Shown one piece after another: positions 52,574 through 59,301 of a DNA stretch of 64,000 nt. Position 1 is the first letter of the stretch. Every line of letters starts with the position of its first letter. Location of the stretch: the NCBI RefSeq assembly GCF_002102255.1, contig NZ_LQPH01000037.1:22704-86703 (forward strand), given 5' to 3'. The position numbers were made by a program, and so were the translations under genes. This stretch comes from Mycobacterium nebraskense. GTDB lineage: Bacteria; Actinomycetota; Actinomycetes; Mycobacteriales; Mycobacteriaceae. Below the pieces are notes generated by a model, which was not told the origin of the DNA, did not search any database, and saw only the letters and a list, made by a program, of their open reading frames with translations.

Positions 52574-53806
52574 TCAGGCGGGCGCGTACGGCGGGGTGCC
52601 CACTCCGGCCACCGTGTGCGTGCCCCACGGCGTTTGTTCGACGATGCGCGCGGCGGCGCTGCGACCACCCACCGTCAACGTCGCGGTCCGCGCCTGCCTG
52701 AGCGCCTCGTCCGGCAGCGGCCGCAACGGCGAACCGAAAACCGTTCCCTGCCAGTGGTAGCGGCCGTCGATCGGGTCGAGGTGGCCGGCGAGCCGGACCC
52801 GAACCGGATGGCTGGCGCCGGCGATTTCCAGCGTCGCCGCGCCGTCATAGGTGTCCTCGCGTTCGGGTGCGCTGGACGACAGGTCGAAGGCGGATGCCAC
52901 CGGAGGAGCCTGCTCGGGTTGCAGCTGGGCGCGCTCGTTGAACACCCGCAGGCTGCTGGCGCGCACCTCGATGCGGCTGCTGGCCGTGCGCTCCAGCAGC
53001 CGCAGACACTCTGCGACGTAGCGCGCCTGCGCGCCGGCGTCGGGCCCGGTGATGAAGAAATAATTGGGAAAACCGTGAACCGCCACTCCGTAGAACGGCT
53101 CCATGCCGTCGTGCCAGGCCTGCCGGATGGTCAGCCCGCCGGCACCGACGAGCGTCCCATCGGCCAGCTCTTTGGGGATCGAGAACCCGGTGCCGTAGAC
53201 GATGGCGTCGATGCGATGCTCGACGCCGTCGCGGGTGCGGAGGCCCGACGCGGTCACCGCCGCGATCGCTGACCCGGCCAGTTTGACCGAAGGGGGCTCG
53301 GCGGCCGGTCGGATGCGGCGGCGCAGCCAGCGTTTGGCGCGGGAGGACCACAGCGGGACCTCGGTGACCACGCGACGCGGTGAGCGGGCGAAGACGGTGA
53401 CCGACGCGCCGGCCTCGATGAGCCGGCCGATGTGGTGGCCGGCCGTGGCGTCGGTGCCCACGACCGCGATGCGTTTGCCGGACGGTTCGAAGTCGGGGTC
53501 CCAGGCGGCCACGTGAAACGACGCGCCGAGGAAGTCGTCGCGGCCCTCGATGTCCGGCAGCCAGGGGACGAGGGGCGGCCCGTCGGCGGCGATGACGGCC
53601 CGTGCCTGAACGTCCTCGCCGCCGGCCCTCGTCAGCCGCCAGGTATCGGTGGCGTCGTCGAACCTCGACTGGACTGCTGAGGCCGGCCCGTCCAGGACCA
53701 CAAGGTCGGTGACGCCGGCGGCCCGCAATGCCGACTGAGTTCCTGCGTGCGCGCCGAGGATGGCTATCGGGTGGCGGTGCTCGCCCAGGGCGCGCGGCCG
53801 CGTCAC
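52574..53806 (-). CDS. Flavin monooxygenase-like protein with DUF4873 domain (Rv0943c-like)
   Basis: 410 residues from GTG 53806, overlapping the stop of the AurF-like gene by 4 bp. The NADPH-site Rossmann motif (RIAVVGTDATAGHHIGRLIE) and later DAIVYGTGF and GFPNYFFITGPDAGAQ are as in Baeyer-Villiger/FMO enzymes. The N-terminal FAD motif is degenerate (AILGAHAGTQSALRAAG lacks the third Gly) and about 70 residues normally following it are missing, so activity is uncertain. The C-terminal 90 residues (YDGAATLEIAGASHPVRVRL) are DUF4873. Confidence 0.8.
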   Translation of the reverse strand: MTRPRALGEHRHPIAILGAHAGTQSALRAAGVTDLVVLDGPASAVQSRFDDATDTWRLTRAGGEDVQARAVIAADGPPLVPWLPDIEGRDDFLGASFHVAAWDPDFEPSGKRIAVVGTDATAGHHIGRLIEAGASVTVFARSPRRVVTEVPLWSSRAKRWLRRRIRPAAEPPSVKLAGSAIAAVTASGLRTRDGVEHRIDAIVYGTGFSIPKELADGTLVGAGGLTIRQAWHDGMEPFYGVAVHGFPNYFFITGPDAGAQARYVAECLRLLERTASSRIEVRASSLRVFNERAQLQPEQAPPVASAFDLSSSAPEREDTYDGAATLEIAGASHPVRVRLAGHLDPIDGRYHWQGTVFGSPLRPLPDEALRQARTATLTVGGRSAAARIVEQTPWGTHTVAGVGTPPYAPA

Positions 53807-54708
53807 AGAAACCTGCTGCGCTTCCAGCCGCGGCGGGCAATGGGGCCCAGCAGGCCCACCTCGGTCAGGAACGCCGCCAGCGGCGCGAATCCGGCGACCT
53901 GCATGTCGCGGCGATGCGGGCTGGTCCGCGCGATCCGTCGCGCCCGTTTCGGGTCCAGACCGGTGCGCGCATACGGGATCGGATTGCTGAACAGGTAATT
54001 GAAGAAGTACCCGCCCAGCCCGTTGATGTTGGCCATGAACCAGCGGTTGAACCGCGGCATCTCGGCGACCCGCTTGCGCGCGCCATCGCGGGCGAACTGG
54101 ATGTGGCGCGCTTCCTCGGTGACGTGAATTCGCATAAGCCGCTGAATGATTGGTTGCAACTGTGGGTCGTCCATCATCTGCCGCTGCAGCGAGTCGAAGA
54201 TCTCTTCACCGATGAGCGCGGCCACCCACAGCATCGAGCCGCGCTGAAACGCCAGCGGAAGCGCGTTGATGATCATCCGGTGAAACAGCCTCGGCCGCAC
54301 CGGCTTTGCGCCGATGCGCTCGATGGCCTTGCCGAACATGACCATATGGCGGGTCTCGTCGCCCAGCTCGGTCAGCTTGTAATGGGTCGACCGGCTGGTG
54401 GGGTCCTCGTGCAGGATCGTCCGCAGCAGCGACTGGTTGAGCATGTTCTCGAACCAGATGCCGGCCGAGAGCGTGTTGACCAGCTCCTGGCGCGACAGCT
54501 CGATCTGTTGCTCGCGGGTCATCTCGTCCCACATCGGCGTCCCGTAGAGCGACACCAGCCGCGGCGGCAAATAGAACTTGTCCGGGTCCAGCGGTGCGTC
54601 CCAGTCGATGTCGACGACCGGCTCGTAAGACTTCTTCACCGAGCCCCGCAGCAGACGCTCCGAGAACTCTTCACGATTCGGCCCACCTGGTCTCACCGCA
54701 GTCGTCAT
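53803..54708 (-). CDS. AurF-like diiron N-oxygenase/hydroxylase
   Basis: 301 residues. Helical diiron protein: iron ligands are in LGDETRHMVMFGKA, GEEIFDSLQRQM and TEEARHIQFARDGA (ExxH pairs), as in p-aminobenzoate N-oxygenase AurF (PF11583). It oxidises an amine or hydrocarbon with O2 and would need an electron source, plausibly the downstream flavoprotein, with which it overlaps (GTGA). Upstream inverted repeat at 54743-54762 may be its operator. Divergent from cobF. Confidence 0.85.
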   Translation of the reverse strand: MTTAVRPGGPNREEFSERLLRGSVKKSYEPVVDIDWDAPLDPDKFYLPPRLVSLYGTPMWDEMTREQQIELSRQELVNTLSAGIWFENMLNQSLLRTILHEDPTSRSTHYKLTELGDETRHMVMFGKAIERIGAKPVRPRLFHRMIINALPLAFQRGSMLWVAALIGEEIFDSLQRQMMDDPQLQPIIQRLMRIHVTEEARHIQFARDGARKRVAEMPRFNRWFMANINGLGGYFFNYLFSNPIPYARTGLDPKRARRIARTSPHRRDMQVAGFAPLAAFLTEVGLLGPIARRGWKRSRFL

Positions 54709-54742
54709 GGCGCCGGCGTCCCTTCATCGGGTGCTTCGGACG

Positions 54743-54762
54743 GTACCCATGGTACTGGGTAC
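54743..54762. promoter_or_regulatory. Inverted repeat upstream of the AurF-like gene
   Basis: GTACCCA at 54743-54749 is the exact complement of TGGGTAC at 54756-54762, with TGGTAC between. It lies 35-54 bp before the ATG at 54708. Resembles a TetR-type operator; no regulator gene is adjacent. Confidence 0.45.
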
Positions 54763-54835
54763 TTTTGGTCCCGACTAGGCCCTTTAGGTTTCGATTCGGC
54801 AATCTGAGTGGAGCAGCTCGGGGCAGGAGAGTGTA

Positions 54836-55600
54836 TTGAGCCGGCATATTCACGTCATCGGCATCGGTGCCGGCGACCCCGACTACCTGACCGTCCAGGC
54901 GATCCAGGCGCTCAACGACACCCAGGTGTTCTTCGCGATGGACAAGGGCGAGGCGAAGAGCGACCTGGTGGCGCTGCGACGACAGATCTGCGCCCGGTTC
55001 ATCCGCGAGCCGGGCTACCGCTTCGTCGAGCTGCCCGATCCCAAACGGTCGACCGACTTGGGGTTCGGGGGGGATTACTGCGAGGCCGTTTCGGACTGGC
55101 ATGCGGCGCGGGCGCGCGTGTGGGCGGCGGCCATCGCCGCCGAGCTGGGCCCCGACGGCGTCGGCGCCTTCCTGGCCTGGGGTGACCCGTCGTTGTACGA
55201 CAGCACGCTGCGCATCCTGGACGCCATCAAGGCCGAAGCCGCCGAGCTCGACTTCACCTTCGATGTCATCCCCGGCATCACCGCGGTGCAGGCGCTGACG
55301 GCCCGGCACCGCGTCCCGCTCAACGAGGTCGGTGAACCGGTCCTCATCACCACCGGCCGAAAGCTGCGCGCGCACGGGCTGCACGGGTCCGCGGTCGTCA
55401 TGCTCGACGCCGAATGCTCCTTCCAGGTCTGCCCGCCGGACACCCAGATCTGGTGGGGCGCCTACCTGGGCACCGCCGACGAGCTGCTGGTGGCGGGCGC
55501 CGTCGGCGAGGTCGGGGCACGCATCGCGGCGGTGCGGGCCGAGGCCCGCGCGCGGCACGGCTGGATCATGGACACCTATTTACTCAGACCGGCAGACTGA
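54836..55600 (+). CDS. cobF: Precorrin-6A synthase (deacetylating) CobF
   Basis: 254 residues from TTG 54836 with SD AGGAG six bases upstream. The SAM-binding methylase motif VIGIGAGDPDYLTVQA and LAWGDPSLYDSTLRI, and length, fit CobF, which methylates C-1 of precorrin-5 with loss of the acetyl group in aerobic B12 synthesis. M. tuberculosis complex strains are known to lack cobF, while other mycobacteria retain it; here it sits between Rv0943c- and Rv0944-like genes. No B12 riboswitch was seen in the 127 bp upstream. Confidence 0.94.
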   Translation: MSRHIHVIGIGAGDPDYLTVQAIQALNDTQVFFAMDKGEAKSDLVALRRQICARFIREPGYRFVELPDPKRSTDLGFGGDYCEAVSDWHAARARVWAAAIAAELGPDGVGAFLAWGDPSLYDSTLRILDAIKAEAAELDFTFDVIPGITAVQALTARHRVPLNEVGEPVLITTGRKLRAHGLHGSAVVMLDAECSFQVCPPDTQIWWGAYLGTADELLVAGAVGEVGARIAAVRAEARARHGWIMDTYLLRPAD

Positions 55601-55605
55601 AGGGC

Positions 55606-56469
55606 GTGCCCGAACTGCCCGAGGTCGAAGCGCTGGCCGACCATCTACGCCGCCATGCTGTCGGCTTGACGATCGGTCGCGTCGATGTCGGCGCGCTGTC
55701 CGTGCTGAAAACCTTCGACCCGCCGCCCACCGCGCTGCACGGCCGGCCGGTGACCGGGGCCCAGCGCTGGGGCAAGTATCTCGGGCTGCAGGCGGGAGAG
55801 CTGTTCCTGATCACCCACCTTTCGCGGGCGGGCTGGCTGCGCTGGTCCGACAAGCTGGCCGCGGCGCCGCTGCGGCCGGGCAAGGGCCCGATCGCGCTGC
55901 GGGTGCACCTCGGCAAGCCCGGCGAGGCGCCGGGCTTCGACCTCACCGAGGCCGGCACCCAGAAGCGGCTGGCCGTGTGGCTCGTCGACGATCCGCAACT
56001 GGTGCCCGGGATCGCCGCCCTCGGCCCCGACGCCCTCGAGCTCAGCGCCGACGATCTCGCCGGATTGCTGGCCGGCAATACCGGGCGGATCAAGACGGTC
56101 ATCACCGACCAGAAAGTGATCGCCGGCATCGGCAACGCCTACAGCGACGAGATCCTGCACGTGGCCAAGATCTCGCCGTTCGCGACCGCGGGCAAGCTGA
56201 CCGACGAGCAGCTCACCACCCTGCACGACGCGATGGTGTCCGTCCTGCGGGACGCGGTGAGCCGATCCGTGGGCCAGGGGGCGGCCACGCTCAAAGGGGA
56301 GAAGCGCTCCGGGCTGCGGGTGCATGCCCGCACCGGCCTGCCCTGCCCGGTGTGTGGGGACACCGTGCGTGAAGTTGCGTTCGCCGACAAGTCTTTTCAG
56401 TACTGTCCGACGTGCCAGACGGGTGGCAAGGTGCTGGCTGACCGGCGGATGTCGCGGCTGCTCAAGTAG
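55606..56469 (+). CDS. Formamidopyrimidine-DNA glycosylase-like protein (full-length Rv0944 equivalent)
   Basis: 287 residues from GTG 55606. N-terminus (M)PELPEVEALADHLR retains the catalytic Pro2 and Glu3; H2TH region QKVIAGIGNAYSDEILHV; C-terminal zinc finger CPVCGDT...YCPTC. Repairs oxidised purines in DNA with AP-lyase activity. Rv0944 in M. tuberculosis is only about 158 residues and lacks the N-terminus, consistent with a deletion that also took cobF. Starts 5 bp after cobF stop. Confidence 0.9.
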   Translation: MPELPEVEALADHLRRHAVGLTIGRVDVGALSVLKTFDPPPTALHGRPVTGAQRWGKYLGLQAGELFLITHLSRAGWLRWSDKLAAAPLRPGKGPIALRVHLGKPGEAPGFDLTEAGTQKRLAVWLVDDPQLVPGIAALGPDALELSADDLAGLLAGNTGRIKTVITDQKVIAGIGNAYSDEILHVAKISPFATAGKLTDEQLTTLHDAMVSVLRDAVSRSVGQGAATLKGEKRSGLRVHARTGLPCPVCGDTVREVAFADKSFQYCPTCQTGGKVLADRRMSRLLK

Positions 56470-56498
56470 GCGACGACGGCGGTAGATATGCTGCCGGG

Positions 56499-57248
56499 GT
56501 GACTCGTCAGAAAATCCTCATCACGGGCGCCAGTTCCGGCCTGGGCGCCGGCATGGCGCGTGCTTTCGCCGCCAAGGGGCGCGACCTGGCGCTGTGCGCC
56601 CGGCGCATCGACAGGCTCGACGAGATGAAAGCCGAACTGCTGCAACAGTATCCGGACATCAAGATCGCCGTGGCCGCGCTGGACGTCAACGACCACGAGC
56701 AGGTGCCCAAGGTCTTCGGCGAACTGAGCGACGAGCTCGGCGGGATCGATCGGGTCATCGTCAACGCCGGCATCGGCAAGGGCGCGAAGCTCGGCTCGGG
56801 CAAGCTGTGGGCCAACAAAGCGACCATCGAGACCAACCTGGTGGCCGCGCTGGTGCAGATCGAGACCGCGCTGGAGATGTTCAACACCAGTGGTTCGGGC
56901 CACCTGGTGCTGATCTCATCGGTGCTCGGCAACAAGGGAGTGCCGGGGGTCAAGGCCGCCTACGCCGCAAGCAAGGCCGGGCTGAGCTCGTTGGGTGAAT
57001 CCCTGCGCGCCGAATACGCCAAGGGTCCCATCAAGGTTTCGGTCATCGAGCCCGGCTACATCGAGTCGGAGATGACGGCCAAGTCGAACAGCACAATGTT
57101 GATGGTGGACAACGAAACTGGCGTCAACGCGCTCGTCGCCGCCATGGAACGCGAGCCTGGCCGAGCGGCGGTGCCGTGGTGGCCGTGGGCTCCGCTGGTG
57201 CAGGTGATGCGGGTGCTGCCGCCCTCGCTCACCAAGTGGTTCGCCTAG
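56499..57248 (+). CDS. Short-chain dehydrogenase/reductase (Rv0945-like)
   Basis: 249 residues from GTG 56499. Cofactor motif TGASSGLGAGMARAF with Arg following beta2 (CARRIDRLDEM) suggests NADP(H); NAGIGKGAKLG; catalytic Ser (LISSVLGNKG) and YAASKAGL. The C-terminal MRVLPPSLTKWFA is hydrophobic and may contact membrane. Substrate unknown. Its stop abuts that of the convergent DUF2236 gene. Confidence 0.88.
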   Translation: MTRQKILITGASSGLGAGMARAFAAKGRDLALCARRIDRLDEMKAELLQQYPDIKIAVAALDVNDHEQVPKVFGELSDELGGIDRVIVNAGIGKGAKLGSGKLWANKATIETNLVAALVQIETALEMFNTSGSGHLVLISSVLGNKGVPGVKAAYAASKAGLSSLGESLRAEYAKGPIKVSVIEPGYIESEMTAKSNSTMLMVDNETGVNALVAAMEREPGRAAVPWWPWAPLVQVMRVLPPSLTKWFA

Positions 57249-58568
57249 CTAGTGCGGTACTGGCGTGTAATGCGTTGCGTCGGTAGTGAATTCAGGCTTT
57301 CCATAAGTCGCTAGCCGCAGCTTGAGCAACCCGATCACATAGGCGTCGGTGATGTCGCGGAGCACGGGAATTCGGCTGGCCTGGCTCACGACGTTGAACC
57401 GTCCGATGATGAATGGCGCGGTGAGGGCGACGCGCAGTAGATCCGTCGGCCCCATGGAGACGCCCATGGCCTCGGCGATCTCCCGGTCGCCGTTGCAGAA
57501 GGTGCGAACGAACGTGAGCTTGCTGAAGCTCTTTTCAACCGCCTCGGCGCAACGGTCGAACAAGGAGGTGCCGGGGCGCAGGTAGGCCGCCATTGTGCCG
57601 CGGACGAGTTCTTGGCAGATGCTGTCGAACCCGTCGCGCAGCAGTGCCGATCGGGCATGCATGACGTGGATGATGTCGGCGGGTTCAGCGGGCAGCAGCT
57701 CCTCCGGCAACCCGAGCAGAAAGCAGCGATACCTGGCGAATTCGACGACGGCGCGTTCTGCGGCGGTGAACTTCGACCGGCCCTGTTGACGCGCCCGGCG
57801 GGCCAGCAGGTACTGGCCGATCATCCCGGCGGGCATCTGGTCGACCTGGGGTACCGGCATGCCGTAGATCGCCGTATCCCACTTGTCGGATCTCTTGAGG
57901 GCGTTGTAGCGGACCATCGAGTGCATCAGCCGAACCATCGCGGCGGCTTCAAAGCCGGGGCCATAGCGGTCCAGCGCGCCGGGCAGTGTGGTGACGGCGA
58001 AGAAGCTGGCGGTCTCGTTGACGCGGCGCGCTGCCCGCTTGCCCGAGAGCGCTCCGGTCAGCGCCATCGGCAGCGCGGCGTAGGTGTTGGTGAAAGTCGC
58101 GATGAAGGCCCCGCGGGTGATGAATGGGGCCAGCAGCGCCGCGGGGATGCGTTCTTGGCGAGCACCCTCCCGGACCAGGTCGAAGTCGATCCACCCCGGG
58201 GTGGCCTCCATGGCGGTGATGAACGCCGCCAGTTCGGGCGGCGCGTCGGCCACCGCCTCGATTCCCTCGCGGCAGGCCGTCTTGAGCATGTCGATCAGGT
58301 GCGTGATGCTGTGCGAGTTCATCAGGGCCGCATAGGGATCCGCGACGACGTCGCCGAGCAGGGTGGCCGTGCTCATCAACTCGACGACGCGGTCGTCTTC
58401 CAGAATCGGTGCGCGGTCGGCGATCCAGGTGGGCAGGGCGGAGTCGGCGTCGGGCTCGGTGGCCAGGCGATCCGGTCGCCTGTCGAAGTCGAAATCTCCG
58501 TAGAGGTCGGGCAGCAGGTCGCGCTGGCTGCGGACCCGCCGCGCGAGTTCGGGGTAGTACGTGACCAT
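57249..58568 (-). CDS. DUF2236 (MpaB/rubber-oxygenase-like) protein
   Basis: 439 residues. Helical haem-dependent oxygenase fold of the DUF2236 family (MpaB/latex-clearing Lcp-like): DFDLVREGARQERIPAALLA, FITRGAFIATFTNTYAAL, MVRLMHSMVRYNALKRS, with the conserved Arg/His for haem in RLMHSMVRYN. Substrate unknown; relatives cleave polyisoprene or oxidise terpenoids. Divergent from the TetR at 58622 with a nested palindrome between, so probably repressed by it. Confidence 0.82.
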   Translation of the reverse strand: MVTYYPELARRVRSQRDLLPDLYGDFDFDRRPDRLATEPDADSALPTWIADRAPILEDDRVVELMSTATLLGDVVADPYAALMNSHSITHLIDMLKTACREGIEAVADAPPELAAFITAMEATPGWIDFDLVREGARQERIPAALLAPFITRGAFIATFTNTYAALPMALTGALSGKRAARRVNETASFFAVTTLPGALDRYGPGFEAAAMVRLMHSMVRYNALKRSDKWDTAIYGMPVPQVDQMPAGMIGQYLLARRARQQGRSKFTAAERAVVEFARYRCFLLGLPEELLPAEPADIIHVMHARSALLRDGFDSICQELVRGTMAAYLRPGTSLFDRCAEAVEKSFSKLTFVRTFCNGDREIAEAMGVSMGPTDLLRVALTAPFIIGRFNVVSQASRIPVLRDITDAYVIGLLKLRLATYGKPEFTTDATHYTPVPH

Positions 58569-58582
58569 CGCTGCCTCCCATT

Positions 58583-58621
58583 AACTAACAATCTGTGAGC
58601 AATCCTCACAAGTCGTTAGTT
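58583..58621. promoter_or_regulatory. Nested palindrome between DUF2236 and TetR genes
   Basis: Outer arms AACTAAC (58583-58589) and GTTAGTT (58615-58621), inner arms TGTGAG (58594-58599) and CTCACA (58605-58610), centre CAATC. All arm bases pair. It fills the gap between divergent starts and touches the TetR ATG. Very likely the TetR operator. Confidence 0.7.
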
Positions 58622-59236
58622 ATGCTGTCAAGCGTGAGTGTGGGCAACCCGAAGCGGCGCATGACCGCCGAAGGCCGGCGCCAGCAGATACTCGATGTCA
58701 CGCACGCGATCGTCGACGCCGAGGGGTTCCACGCCGCAACACCGAACCGCATCGCCGAGACGGCCGGCATCAATCGGTCGTTGATCTATCAGCTGTTCGG
58801 CGACCCGGCGGGACTCTTCGTCGCACTGATCGACCGTGAGGCGGCCCGGGCCGGCGCCCAGTTCGCCGAGGCGGTCTCGGGGTTGGATGCCGTCGCCGAG
58901 GACCAGTCACTCGTGGTCGCGTTCGACGGCGTCCTGGCCGCGGTCGACGCCCACCCGGCAACGTGGCGACTGTTCTTGTTCCCGCCGCAGGGCGCTCCAC
59001 CGGAGTTGTATGCGAGGCTGGCTCAATCGCAGGCCGTCGTGTTGGAGTTCTTCGTCACTGAGCTGCTGCGCACCAATCCCCACGTGCACGACCCCGAATA
59101 CACCGCGCGGATCCTGCACGCCGCCGGACGCGAACTGCTGCAGCTGCACCTGAGCGAGCCGCAGACCGCGACCGTGGAACGCTTGCGCACCTTCGTGCGG
59201 CGATTCGGTTCCGAGCTCGTGGTCCCGGCCGGTTGA
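58622..59236 (+). CDS. TetR-family regulator next to DUF2236 gene
   Basis: 204 residues from ATG 58622; the alternative GTG at 58595 would lie inside the palindrome. HTH: RRQQILDVTHAIVDAEGFHA, then ATPNRIAETAGINRSLIYQL, FGDPAGLFVALIDREA. C-terminal ligand domain of standard length. Autoregulation and control of the divergent DUF2236 oxygenase gene are inferred from the shared operator. The ligand would be related to the oxygenase substrate. Confidence 0.88.
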   Translation: MLSSVSVGNPKRRMTAEGRRQQILDVTHAIVDAEGFHAATPNRIAETAGINRSLIYQLFGDPAGLFVALIDREAARAGAQFAEAVSGLDAVAEDQSLVVAFDGVLAAVDAHPATWRLFLFPPQGAPPELYARLAQSQAVVLEFFVTELLRTNPHVHDPEYTARILHAAGRELLQLHLSEPQTATVERLRTFVRRFGSELVVPAG

Positions 59237-59301
59237 GGCCTAGGTTGGCGCTGGTACGCAGGATGCCAGGTGGGCGGTGACTTTGTGGATGCTCGCGCCA
59301 T

